The notes under the pieces were generated by a model, which saw only the letters and a program-made list of their open reading frames with translations, did not search any database and had not been told where the DNA came from. Source: Anaspis maculata (taxonomy: Eukaryota > Arthropoda > Insecta > Coleoptera > Scraptiidae). Taken from it: a stretch of DNA of 64,000 bases. The stretch lies in assembly GCA_949128115.1 (NCBI GenBank), contig OX421964.1:50632601-50696600 (forward strand), given 5' to 3'. Both the position numbers and the translations under genes were made by a program. Position 1 is the stretch's first letter. Every line of letters starts with the position of its first letter. Below are positions 32,983 through 44,489 of this stretch, piece by piece.

Positions 32983-33103
32983 CCGTATCTTCATTAAAAA
33001 CTTCAATAAAGGGAGGCTGTGACGCAGGCCATTCGATCCGAAAACGGCCAGGTTATCAACGGTCCACAGCCTCCCATTATTGAATTTTTTAATGAACATA
33101 CTG
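32983..33103. mobile_element. Q-family hairpin MITE, 121 bp, copy 3
   Basis: Flanked by TA (32981-32982 and 33104-33105). It begins CCGTATCTTCATTAAAAACT, and the right end is complementary to CAGTATGTTCATTAAAAA. The core is gggaggctgtgacgcaggcc with gtccacagcctccc. Confidence 0.85.
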
Positions 33104-33105
33104 TA

Positions 33106-34046
33106 CTATGGTGCGGTGATGCACCGGATAAAGGGATGAAATGAGAAAGCCATCGAAACAAAACCCAACTGATCCAAAGATGTAAATCTTACAGTACTTC
33201 ATTGTTATAGTTATCATTGTTATCGTTACAGAAAAACCCCAACGGAAAAGACTTACTTATTCAGTAAGTTAATAATAATAATATTCAGTTAATATTCACT
33301 TAATAATATTCAGACTGACTAACTGAGAGTTGTGTACTATTTGGCTTGTCTGTCATTCATCACGGCCAACTCAATTTGTGAAAAAAAATAAAAAAATCAC
33401 AAATTTTGTGAAAATTTCCGATTATCTCAAAAAAAATTAAGTTTAAGGGTAAGGTACCCTTAGTAAAAATGAAAGAAGATAGAAAAAGCTATCACATAAC
33501 GTTATAAAATTAGGGGCATGCTATTTGAAAAAAATGAGTTATGAGACTTTGAAAATTATAAAGTTTGATTTTTTTTTGTGAAGGCCCTGTATTAAGAAAT
33601 CGCAATTTTTTGACACTGGGATATTGGTCTGTGACTTGACTATCACCATGTCAAGTTTCATCTCTTAGTTTTAAAAAGCAAGGCCGCTACGATTTTTTCA
33701 GAATAACTGTGGAAATGCGATTTTTTTCAGTCTTCAATTTTTAGTTGGTAGCACTGCCACACAATTCAAAAACAAAATACAGGCATAAGACAGTTGAAAA
33801 AGCTGAATCTGAAAATGCAAAAAATATAGGGTGTTCTATTTGAAAAAATTGACGTCAGTCAAAATGGGACAGCCTGTATATCTGAAAATAATTTTAGGTT
33901 ATAGGTCTCATCAAACCATATAACTTCTTTCTTACATCTTTTTCTCTATCTTGAAGGGTAAGACCGCTATGGGATAATTACGCTAGGATGGACCACCCTG
34001 TATAGCTGGAAATAATTTTAGGTCATATGTCTCATCAAACTACATA
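33106..34046. other. No gene; AT-rich with a short tandem block
   Basis: A unit of about 130 bp with cctgtatatctgaaaataat and taggtctcatcaaaccatat occurs twice (33873 and 34004). A related segment lies at 35400-35460. No open frame is supportable. Confidence 0.5.
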
Positions 34047-34469
34047 CAGGGTGATTAAAAAGTGTTGGAGTATCTTGACGATGCGATGCGTAATATGGAG
34101 GTGTAGCCGAGTGCTGGAAAGTTGTTAAAAAATTCTATGCCTTTTAATTATGAAGTTATGGAGGGACAAAAGTTGGTCCTTCGATTGCTTCTATTTCCGT
34201 TGTTTCTAAAGATTTCAGTAAACTGTTTATGGAAGAATAATGAGTACAAAAAATCAACCTCTGAATCTGTGTTGAATCTCTGTTTTCCTAACAAGGCGAA
34301 TAATAAACTACAAAAAATTAGTTTCCCAGAAAAACCATAGAAGCAAAGAATTCTATCAAATGAATTGTGTTTTATAGTTTTATTGTGCTCTACATAGGCT
34401 TTGGGACCAAGTGGTTGTTCGCAGGCACTTTTAGGAAAAAATAAATTTCAGGATTTATGACTCATCCTG
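34047..34469. mobile_element. Element S: CAGGGTGA/CAGGATGA-ended element
   Basis: Flanked by TA (34045-34046 and 34470-34471), with ends CAGGGTGATTAAAAAG and gactcatcctg. A segment of its left half (gttggtccttcgattgcttc) is repeated inverted just outside its right end (gaaggaccaac, 34597-34607), so the neighbourhood contains more than one copy of the family. Confidence 0.6.
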
Positions 34470-35420
34470 TATACAAAGCAGAAATCCGTTGCAGATTCAG
34501 ATGTTGATTTTCTGTACTCATTGTTTTTCCATATAAACCAAGGATGTCTTATAAACAGTTTACCAAAAATCTTTTGAAACAACGAAAATAGAAGTGATCG
34601 AAGGACCAACTCTACTCTACACCTACTCACGGACCCAACTCCGTCCGTCCGTGCCCGGGATAACTCCTCGGGGAAGAAAGATATCGATGTGGTGTAAACG
34701 CTGATCAATAGTACATATGTCCAGGATGTCAAATTGACTTTTAGTTTTTTGTTATTCTGCCGCCATCTTTGATCCGCCATTTTGAATTTCTCTAAAAGTG
34801 ATCCGATTGAAATGAAATTTGCAGACAATGTAAACCAAATCAAGATCTATCCAATTTTCGACAATTGATGTCCCGCCGCCATCTTGTATTCTCCATATTG
34901 AACATGTTTCAAAGTGATAGAACTAGGAGAATTATGCCTCAACAAAAAGAGATATCAATGTGGTGCAAACGCCAATCGAATGCGTACGTGACCACCATAT
35001 AAAGTTGACCAATATTTTTGTCACTTGGCCGTCATCTTTGATCCGCCATTTTGAATTTCTCTGAAAGTGGTCCGATTTCAGTGAAATTCACAGGCGATGT
35101 GAACTTCATCAAAATACATCCGATTTTGGACAAATGATGCTCTCCTGCCATCTTGGCCGCCATATTGAAATCTCTTATTAATGGAACGATTTTCATGAAA
35201 CTTGGAACTCACCCTTGTCTATAGTACGATCATTTTGATTTTTAAGTCAAATCTCATGGATCTGACGTTATTTAGGCCGCCATATTGAAATGTCTGCCCA
35301 AATAACGGTAGAACCCTAATAACCATCTTGCGTTCACTAATCATTCAAAAAGGAAGTGCGCTACTGAGCCTCATGCCCATGAAACATATTTGCTTGTTCA
35401 TATCTTGAACGTTAAGACCG

Positions 35421-37439
35421 CTATGAGATAATAATGCTAGGAGGATGGACCAGCCTGTACATATATGTCATAAATTGATCATGGTTGTAGTAACGTATGC
35501 AACTGTATCGCCGACGAGAGAACCTAATAATGAACACGCAGAAAAAAGAGGACGAGCAAGAAGAAGGGACAACACAGACGTGGTGGTGCGGGAGCTATCG
35601 GCGGCGATATCGTAAAGTCGTCCGCGGAGTCCTTTTGCTATAGAAAAGCCAAAAGTGCTGAACGTGTTCAGCGCGGATCAGCAACATATATCAGCTCCGG
35701 AGATAACAACCAACCGCCGCTTGACCGGAAAACGTGCCTGTCCTACCAATCGAGGAGCAGCAGCGCCATCTGTTCGCCGGCCTTCTAATATCTCTCTTTA
35801 TTTATCTATCAGCGGCGCAAAACATCCCTCTTGAATCGGTAAGTAATGCAAAACGAAGGCCTTATCTAAATGGCTTGACCACGTTCTTATGCAACCTCAG
35901 ATTTAAATCCTGGAGTTTATGTTAGTGTTATTGCCGCCGTCGAGGCCCGCGTCTCTATGCCAACATCTTGCTCTCGCCCTCGATCTACATAAGAACGCCA
36001 CACCGCACCGCCGCTATAAAACGTATTTGTGCACCGACCCGCCGACGAATCAAAGCTGCATTGAGTAATGGCCCAATGTTTTGCTTCTGCCATCGTGTCC
36101 TTAGTACCGACAGAGTGCGGCAGACCACCAGGATGGGCCCCCGTATAATAAACCAGTAAAGTAGCGGTGGCACGCATTGGCCGTGATGTATCAGAATTGG
36201 ATATCTCGGAGCACTATCATATCCAATCTCACATTTAGTTTTGATTTGGGCAATATGGTCATTTATATAAAATGAGTAATGACCGGCCCTTATTAAGTTT
36301 ATATAGAACTTTTACTATCACAAAAACTGAGCTTAGGTTGATGGTAAATGTCCATTAAAACTGGCAACTGCCAGGCTTGCATTTTATATAGATTTTTGAG
36401 TTAGGTCCGAGATTAGGTCTGGTGACCGAGGTGGCCGTTTCCTTAAAACTAATAAAACTATCAATATAATACGAATACGTGTTTGAGTTCTCTCTACCTA
36501 CGGTGAGTTTTCACTAATCTTTGCTTGGAAGTTTTCCAGCCAGATTAGTTTAAAATTCAGCATTACATTTTGTACAATATTATAATGCTGTGGGGGCTTT
36601 ATTCCACAATACACTTAAAATATGGACGCATATTAGATGGATGCGAAATGTATATTGTGGATGGATATAAAAACCAGGCGATGGTCCTTTGGGATTCGGA
36701 TATGTATACCCAAATGAGCCCCACTCGTTGAACGTTGCGATGAGCAGCAGACGGCGCCGTCCACACGACCTGCATACTAAACTCGCCGATGGAGTGCGCC
36801 ACTTGCAACATTATAATCCCGTCGGTCGGAATTCACTTGATAAAAATCCCGGGGAGCGCGTCCCTGAGAGACCTGTCACATGATGCATTGGGGTTGCTTG
36901 CCACGGCAATAACTGGAGGATTATGGTGGCAGTGCGCCCGCTCCCCTCTTCCTCCCACGATGGGAATTTTCCACGAAAATTAGCTTCGCTTATTAAAGCT
37001 CGACTTAACCGCAGCAAACTAGAAATTGGGTAGATATATTACAGAGTGGTGCGGTGTGCGAGGAAAAAAGAGGGTCCTCCATAGTCAAGAAATATCATTT
37101 TAACAAGCCCTGCATCACCACGAAAGACCCGATTGGGGAATGGGGAAAAGGAATGGGCATGTCATGAATCACTAATCACGCGTGGAGCGTGGATTTCGAT
37201 TTGTGGTATAATGGAAGTGTTTTGACGGGCAACTCCTTCGGGAGATGCAGTTTGAGGAAGCTTGGGCTCCAATGGCTTGCTACAAGAAGTGTTTCTTTCA
37301 TCCTGTGCAGGTCTTCACAGATTCGCAATATTCGCATGAAGTCGATCTCTCTCTGTCCAGTCATCATCTTGATGATGTAAGTTTTTAACATTGTCACTAG
37401 CACAATACCTATTGGCATTCAAAAATCTGTCTTTTTGAC
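35421..37439. other. No gene; mostly unique-looking sequence
   Basis: 35500-36180 is GC-richer and rich in CpG. The frame at 35734 has no ATG, only GTG. 36500-37180 contains no repeat ends. Nothing identifies a product. Confidence 0.4.
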
Positions 37440-37590
37440 AAGCATCAATCTGCCGTGCCCAGCACGGGCAGAGCCAATGAGCCATAAGTTCGATTCCGCG
37501 TGACACTGATAAATCGAGTTCCTTCATCTAGCTGGAACGCTTGCTGAATGCAAGGGCGTGTCGTGGGCAAAATCAAGAAATACTATAGAC
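37440..37590 (+). repeat. Degraded SINE fragment
   Basis: gttcgattccgcg resembles a B box, and gagttccttcatctagctgg followed by aacgcttgctgaatgcaagg matches the body of the SINE at 59270-59320 (ctccttggtttagttggaat, gcttgctaaatgcaag). No target duplication is visible. Confidence 0.6.
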
Positions 37591-38589
37591 GAAGATTTTG
37601 CTGAAGAAATTATTTGTTTTCAACCGCGAACAATGGCACTGGCGTGGAAACAAAAATGCTATAATATGCATTGAGGTAAGTGAGACGGCGATGAACAGTG
37701 AATTGGTAAAAATTGGTTGTTTTTGGGCTCAGCTGTATGTGATCGTGTTGAAAATTTTCAAGTTCGTGATGTTTAAATGATGTTCTATGATAATGGTACG
37801 GGAAGAATAGTGAAAAAGAATCGTCAAAATCGGGTTTTGAGTTAGTGTTCCTCAAGATCTAATAAGCCCATTCTTATGTCATTAGTTCCTTGTGTAACTT
37901 GAAGCTTCAAGTTTTGTTAAATAAAATCCAAAATCAATATCAAAGTCACTTTAATTCAAATTTTTTTCTATGAACAGGTGCGGAGCTTACCAGATTGCTC
38001 ACTGGCCGTAGAGCTGTACTTAAGAAAGAGAAAACTCGTCATTCTCGTAATCTCGTTTATTTTAATTTGGAGAGAATTCAGATGCCAGGGGGAATTGAGG
38101 AGCTCGGGCTCAATCTGATCTTTTTTGCGGCCGTGGTGCGAATCCCAGGCGAGAACTGCAATTTACAGCGACTCAAAACATTCGAAGACCTGGAAGACCA
38201 TGAAGCACACGCGAGAAAGTCCGAGAAAATTTCTACTTAGTTCTCGTGGTCTATAAGGACTCACTTAACTAAAAATCAGCTTCGAGCGAATTTGTTTCCG
38301 GTATTTATGATATAAAGTCTAGATTGACTGGGCTATACCCTGAGCCGCCGCGGCGCATGTATGACTTGCCTGTTGATTGAAAAATTTATTACTCCTTAAC
38401 TGTAAGTTTTGGAGCAACCAAACTTTCAAAAAATATTTTTGAAAGTTTCCTTCACACATGATCCCGCATATGTATGGACCTATTTTGAGAAACTGATGTA
38501 GTTCCCCATAGGTCAAAAATTTTGTGTCATATTTTTGTACTTCTTGGGTTTCTAATGATTTGGAAAGACATCTATGAACATTTGAGAAA
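37591..38589. other. No gene; spacer
   Basis: I see no supportable frame. 38000-38240 keeps an 81-codon frame open, but its first codon is not ATG and no family is recognisable. Confidence 0.4.
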
Positions 38590-38660
38590 TGAAAACTGTT
38601 CTGAACGCTTGAACAATGACCCAGCATTAGAACCATGTAGGAGTACTAAAGACACGTATC

Positions 38661-39174
38661 TAGAGAGCGGATTTATATGCGGTAAAAAAGTCCAAAATAT
38701 GCAGTTTATATGCGTTTAAAAAGTATCAAAATATGCGGTAAAAATGTTCAAATAGAGCAATATATGCGAGTAAATATGTGATATAAGCTGCAAGAATAGT
38801 GAAAAATACAACATTCACATGTAAAACCAACCTTCCAATCAACATTGACCTTCAAAGTAAAAAAAAATTCTTCGAAAATTTTGAATTATTTTTTCCTTGA
38901 AATAAAAATATCGTGATTTTCACACACATCTGAATAAAATGGCCAAAATTGTGACAAATGTTCAGTTATGTGCAAAAATATGGACTAAATATGCGGCTAT
39001 ATGCGATTATATGGACTATCAATTTGCATGCGGTAAAAAGTCAAAATAATAAATTATATGCGAAATAAAACTTGGTATTTAGGTTCCTTATAGATGGAAA
39101 CGTCGAGCTGCAAGTCGACAGTTGTATCCAACTTAGCGAATAGAATATGTAAAAAATTATAAATCCGCTCTCTA
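38661..39174. mobile_element. 514-bp TIR element inside the RT frame
   Basis: It begins TAGAGAGCGGATTTATA and ends with the exact complement tataaatccgctctcta. The flanks are CGTATC (38655-38660) and CGTATA (39175-39180), a five- to six-base duplication. The interior is full of tatatgcggtaaaa words, which keep symmetry with the other end. Removing it and one flank joins a continuous RT frame. Confidence 0.8.
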
Positions 39175-39182
39175 CGTATAAC

Positions 39183-40181
39183 ATGAACACAAAAATGCTA
39201 AAATCGGTCACCGACGTTATTGTGACCCCACTTACAAATTTGATAAACACATGCATTCAAAATTCAACTTTCCCTGACTTCATGAAAGTGGCCAAAATAG
39301 TACCCATCTACAAGAAAGGTTGCAAACTTGATCCTGCTAATTACCGCTCCATTGCCATCCTTCCCCTTCTTGGTAAAATTTTTGAGAAGCTGTTGAACAA
39401 ACAAATATACCAGTACTTCGAAACTAATTGCCTCTTCCATATGGCACAGTACGGCTTCAGAACTAACGGATCAACAACTCTAGCAGTCAGCAGATTATGT
39501 CGCGAAATTTCCGAAGCCTTCGAAAATAATGAATATCTTGGCGCCAATTTTTATGACTTGACGAAGGCAATCGACTGTGTGGACCACGAAATCTTGATCC
39601 AGAAATTAAGGTTTTACGGCTTTCAGACTTCGAGCGAACTTTTGATGACTTCCTATCTGCAAGGGAGAACACAATACGTTTGCGTGAACGATAAAAAGTC
39701 ATGCCTTAAAAACATCAAAATTGGAGTACCTCAGGGGTCAGTCCTGGGCCCGCTGCTTTTCCTTATTTACGTTAACGACTTACCAAACTGTTCCGAGAGT
39801 AACCTCCTACTCTTTGCGGACGATACTACTACATATGATACAGACAAGGACATCACCAACCTGACAGCGACAGCAAACTTAAATCATACCAAATTACGAC
39901 AATGGTTCGCATCAAACAAACTTTCTCTGAACGACGGCAAAAAACAACAACTCACCTTTTCATTGAAACCCATGCATTCGAGGACTGAACCTGTAAAATT
40001 CCTAGGAGTAACGTTAGACTCTGGCCTCACTTGGGAAGCACACGTGACGACACTGTCCAAAAAGCTATCCTCGCGAATATTTCTAATACGTCAATTGAGG
40101 TCAATGGTTTCCACGCAGGTTTTGAAGACAGCCTACTTCGGATTGTTCCAAAGTCATCTAAACTACGCAATTTTAGTCTAG
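39183..40181 (+). pseudogene. Non-LTR reverse transcriptase, broken
   Basis: A 333-codon open part of a LINE reverse transcriptase, which would copy the element RNA at the insertion site. Visible motifs in order: VAKIVPIYKKG near 36, NYRSIAILPLL near 54, YDLTKAIDCVDHE near 117, GVPQGSVLGPLLF near 180, FADD catalytic box at 211-214, NKLSLN near 247 and KFLGVTLDSGLTW near 270. The ATG is probably not the native start, because RT sequence (RSTKDTY) continues in frame on the far side of the MITE. The frame stops at a TAG (40182) where relatives have tryptophan, then runs on in the same frame to about 40396. A frameshift follows, and the C-terminal part is recognisable to about 40611 (FYNKLP, then FYSIAEFL). 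Confidence 0.85.
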
Positions 40182-41384
40182 GGTCATTCATCTCACATTA
40201 CAAGGGTCTTTGCCATCCAAAGGAAGTGTCTCAGAATCATGTCTGGCCTTCGATACAGAGAAGACTGTAAACAAGAATTTGTAAACTCACAAATACTAAC
40301 AGTACCGTGCCTATACATTCTCCAAGCTGTCTTGTACGTGAAGTGCAATGAAGGGGACTACCAGGCATATCCACACACTTACAATAAGTTACAATAAGTA
40401 CTCGAAATAAGGATCATCTTGTAATACCCTTCCACAGACTTGAACGATCACGAGAGGCCACGCACTACCATGGGCTCTTATTCTATAATAAACTCCCATG
40501 TAGTCTGAAAGATAAGTCTCCAGCGCAGCTCAAGAGATCCCTCAAAGACGTCTTGCTAAGAAATGCTTTTTATTCAATAGCCGAATTTCTATCCTTTGAG
40601 TTTGTAAGTTAGATTTAGGTACCTACTTGCCAAAAATTAATTGTTTATTTGCCATTCAAGTCTTTACCTACTTTATTACCTCATCTCATTTTTTTTGTTA
40701 TGTTTTGACGGGTGTAAATGTTATTTTGTACATAATAGCACGAATAAAGATTGATAAAGATTGATATTGACATGTAAAAAAATTTACCGTATTTACTATG
40801 ATTTTCGACTTCTAGCTGGTTGAACGCAAAAAATTGGAAAAACTTGAAATTGGAAAAAATGTCGAAAATAGGGACTCCGCCCCAGAAGGCACCATTTTTC
40901 GTTCTGGAAACCGAGATTTTCGGATCCAGCGGGGTCGAATTAGTCTGAAAGTATCGCCAACCGGTAACCGTTTCATGCCGCTGAACACAGTTTAGAGAGC
41001 ACTTTTGAAAAATTGAGCCTAGACCCTAGCCTAGACTAATGTCCATGAACTCTTGAAAAGCAGTTGAAGTTGAGAAATACTTTTTTCATCTTGATAATCT
41101 TGAGCTTGAGGCTGCCCAGCAATGGAAATGATCCGATCACCTGTGCTGTATCTTTTCGAAACAAGAGAGTTAGAGTCGTCAATATTAAGTATGGGTACTT
41201 CTTAGAAGAGCCTCGTCTTGTTTTGAGAGTTGAGTTGTGATCCTTTCGTATTGTGTTCCGCCTATCCTTCCAACTCAAGAATTGAGTGAAAAATTCTAAA
41301 GAGAGTGTTCTGCTCGGTGGATGGATGATCGAATTGTGCCCTCGAAGAGCAGGCAGCCAGACCGGATGGGCCCGATCCACTTAC

Positions 41385-41467
41385 GATTGAGCTTTGTCTA
41401 CGTCGAAGATGGTCATGTTCATTGCAGGATTTAGCTCGATCCTTAACTTCTTGGTGGCGTCAAAGGC
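41385..41467 (-). CDS. Possible internal exon of an unknown gene
   Basis: On the minus strand, an AG-bounded segment reads AFDATKKLRIELNPAMN and then MTIFDVDKAQ, ending directly at TC|GTAAGT. The peptide has protein-like composition in a region without repeats. The polypyrimidine tract is weak and no neighbouring exon was found. It could equally be chance or a fragment of a decayed element. Confidence 0.2.
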
Positions 41468-42138
41468 CTTTGTAATTGAATAGATCTTGATAGACATGCA
41501 TGATAATAAATATATAGATAGATTACTGGATTCTCGAGATTTTACAACATAATAAACTGGATAGAACTTGATACTTGATGAACAGCGGTCCATTCAATAT
41601 CTTTAGTCAAACTCGCGTATTGTTCCAATGTGTTACATGCACACGTCTTTAAAATCATCCTCGCTCCTTTCTCATTTGATGGTCTTAACCAGTGCAGTCA
41701 TTCGACGGATGTGTCGTCTGGATGGAGATTATGCTGATTCAAAGCAGAGTGCGTATATAAACCGGGCATAATCCTGGGGCGCTATCACGGCCAGAAGTTT
41801 CAAACGATCTCGTTTAGGTGGTTTTGATGCGAATCTCGGCAAGTTCATCATAAGCCGGCGTTCTCTGATGATGCTACGAAGAGGTACGAGTAGTAAAGCC
41901 ATGGTGATGGTGGTGGTGGTTCGCAGGAACGGTATAGTGAGCAGTAGATACGATTAGACGCCAGGAGCACCGTCACGATAATTTGAGTATCTGTGCTATC
42001 TGTGCCATCTCCACGCTGGTAATAGAGGGGTTGCTTTCTTCTTTTCACACCATTTCCCGGCACCGTGTCACGCTGCTGCGTCGCGACGCCTCTGCCGCCA
42101 TGTTTTATCCCCCAAGCTGGTCTCCCTAATGCGCGCCG

Positions 42139-42180
42139 ACTAATTATCATTAAACCATCTAAATGCTAATTAATGCGGCT
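42139..42180. promoter_or_regulatory. Cluster of TAAT homeodomain-type words
   Basis: Within 42 bp: ctaattatcattaa, then ctaaatgctaattaatgc. TAATTA/ATTA cores are the general target of homeodomain proteins. Clusters in unique, GC-richer flanks can mark enhancers, but such words are also common by chance. Confidence 0.2.
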
Positions 42181-43499
42181 ATTTTCGCGCGGAACCGAGC
42201 CGCGATTGTGCCCCGTGGGCTGCATGCTAATGAACTGCTCGCTCTTGCCATCTACACGGTTCCACACCCCCGGGGGATGAGCAGCCACAACGCCGCCACC
42301 GCCTGGAGACCTGTCGCCACTACTGTGAACAACGACAAAGTTTTCACGTGTTATGCAAACTTGTCTCACACGCTACAGTGCATACTGCATTCTGAAGAGC
42401 ACAATTATTATTCATTCAACTTTTCTTTTTCCCGTTTTTTCTTGAAAACCGTGCACTTGAACCGTTCCCTGATCGCTATTCTTTTCCTCATGGATGAGGT
42501 GTCCGAAGCGTGATCGTCAGGGTGGGAATAAAAAGTTTTGTTGAGAGCTTATGCGGGATCAAACTCGAACGTTTTGATCCTTGCGGACCGGAGGAATCCG
42601 CTGCGTGAAACAACCGCATTCAAACGAGAACAAGTGCATTGTACAAGTCGTGTAATTCACACACGGAAAGTAAATGAAGTGGGAACACAGTCACAATAAC
42701 GCCCGCTGGGCCAGTGCAAGATACGAAAGTGATTCTTCTTGTTTCGAAACACAAACAATACTGGCAGAGGGCCGCTTACAAACTAAACTGGAAAGAGTTG
42801 AAGACTCTCCCAAGTGAAGACGGAGCATAAGGTCACCGCTATATAACAATGAAATTCAAAACGCAACGTGCTGGATCTACATAATTTCTAGCTTTCTCGC
42901 AAGTGGAAGAAAAATGGGAAAGGACCTCCCTGTGGCCGACGTGCTTTGCCAAAGTCCTGTCGTCTCCATTCCTGCCGCCCCCACCAGGCCACCGTAAAGT
43001 TGTCGGTAATTCAAAATAACAGGGCGCCCAGGCCTGACGTAGCTTCGGCCGACGCCTGGTGATGTTGACCTGCGGAACTTTTCAACCGTCGGAGCCGAGG
43101 ATCTGGGGGACAGACAACAGTAACGGATCGACACATACACAACGCGTGGCAAAATAGAGGATGAATAACACTGAGGGTATCCAAGGCGGCTATTCCGCAC
43201 ATTTCAGTAGCTAGGCTAGACAATTATACATAATTTAACACTAGAACAAGCAAAAATACGGTCGCGTGTCAGGTCCGGTCCTACTAGGGGTGTTTGACAA
43301 TCCGTCAACCGGACGTTTGGTGACGTCGCGAATCTCGCTCCCATTGACTCGAGTGTTCACCAGCTTTCTGAATTCTGGCCGAGGCGGGAAGCTTGGCCCA
43401 TCGATACACAATAAATCCACTTAACTTTGATTCTTAACTTACGCAAACGATGCAAGTGGCGGCGTAAGTTCGGCAGCGAGCACGGCTGGCGGTGGAGCC

Positions 43500-43735
43500 T
43501 CCAGCGGCGGTGAATCGTAGAAAATAGCGATAGCCGGCGGTGGTGGAAGCCCCAGCGGCGGTGGATCGTGGAAAATAGCGATAGCCGGCGGCGGTAAGAC
43601 GTGGAAAATAGCGATAGCCGGCGGCGGTGGGACGTGGAAAATGGCGATAGCCGGCGGCGGTGGGACGTGGAAAATGGCGATAGCCGGCGGCGGTGGAAAC
43701 TTCAGCGGCGGTGGGACGTGAAAAATAGCGACTGA
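43500..43735. repeat. GC-rich 33-bp minisatellite
   Basis: About seven units of gtggaaaatagcgatagccg followed by gcggcggtgggac. Because 33 is a multiple of three, a minus-strand frame (43434-43745) stays open as 11-residue units FPRPTAAGYRH. There is no evidence that it is translated. It is followed by a strong hairpin (cccctaaggggccctaagg, 43759-43795). Confidence 0.85.
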
Positions 43736-44489
43736 AAAAGGGCAATAGCGCCGGAAAAGCCCCTAAGGGGCCCTAAGGCCCTTCGGCCCCTAAGGACGAA
43801 TTCTCCATGATTTGCCATTGCGCAGCGCAAGCAGTGCTTTATTTACCTGTAGAAGATAAGCCCTGGCGGCCGGCGGCGCCTCGGTCAGTCGGTACGGATT
43901 CGGCGACGGAAAAGAACAAGTTTTCCGCTCGAAACGATTTATACATATAGTTTGCGCTTATCGCCGAAAACATCACCGGAGAAAAAACACTAGCCCGCAC
44001 GTCACACGTGAACGGGTGGTGGCAACACCAAAATTCCTAGATCTCACCAGAAATAACCAGGAATTGGTACACGCGCAACTGGTGGAGTGCATTGAAGCGA
44101 ACCACCGTTTGTGCGAAAATCCGAACGTAACAAGCTTGTTCCAAAGGAGAAAGCTAACAACAACAGAATATGGAGAATGGTAGATGAGTACCAGAAGTCG
44201 ATTTTGTTCAGCTCTTCCGAACTGTCGACCTTGATAACTGTTGGGTTTTCAGAGATCGGCCGCAAGGCTTGCAAGACGGAAGGTGGCAACGAACGGTGAA
44301 TGAGATAGAAAGTGTTCCGAAGAAGCAAGAGGGCGATTAGATTGCTGGAACAGACAAGCAGAGACAGAAAAATAGAAGAGAGAAACATAGCCAATTGATC
44401 ACGATTATTATCAAGGAAAAACAGGGAAACGAAGTAATCGACTGTGATGAACGGAGATAAATGAAAGTGCATAGAATAACAAATTCTCT
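43736..44489. other. No gene; possible upstream part of a decayed LINE
   Basis: The plus strand at 44040-44160 reads NQELVHAQLVECIEANHRLC-like peptide words before frames break, and a decayed RT follows at 44490. It may be the 5' part of the same element. The 142-codon minus-strand frame here has no family features. Confidence 0.3.

Larger units (their letters stand above)
30160..35420. repeat. Large inverted repeat E with nested insertions
   Basis: The left arm (30160-30199, then 31600-32230) and right arm (about 34870-35420) are reverse complements: catgggcatgaggctca / tgagcctcatgcccatg, ggttctaccgttatttggg / cccaaataacggtagaacc, and gaggcataactctcctagtt / aactaggagaattatgcctc. The arms carry 'atggcggccaagatggcggc' units like those at 12.9 kb. 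The left arm is split by a hAT-like element at 30200. The space between the arms holds a SINE head, a Q MITE and foldback S. Confidence 0.75.
38590..40770 (+). mobile_element. Non-LTR retrotransposon, 5'-truncated, interrupted by a MITE
   Basis: RT sequence starts before the MITE at 38661-39174 and resumes after it in the same frame. It ends near 40770 with a tail of repeated gattgataaagattgat words after a cacgaataaag motif. The region upstream of about 38590 is not recognisable as endonuclease, so the copy is 5'-truncated. One in-frame stop and at least one frameshift make it inactive. The family resembles Jockey/CR1-type LINEs by motif pattern. I cannot place it in a clade. Confidence 0.8.
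40771..43430. other. No complete gene; unique-looking, partly GC-rich
   Basis: I see no transposon ends here. 41900-43400 is GC-richer than most of the window. The minus-strand frame at 42877-43200 has no recognisable features. A possible short exon (41385-41467) and a cluster of TAAT words (42139-42180) are listed separately. Confidence 0.4.

Noticed and set aside
35734..35925. Secreted small protein with a signal-peptide-like start
   Set aside because: The frame starts with GTG and has no ATG before the hydrophobic segment.
41036..41380. 114-codon minus-strand frame next to the possible exon
   Set aside because: It begins after a stop that follows the candidate donor and has no recognisable features; likely intronic or intergenic.
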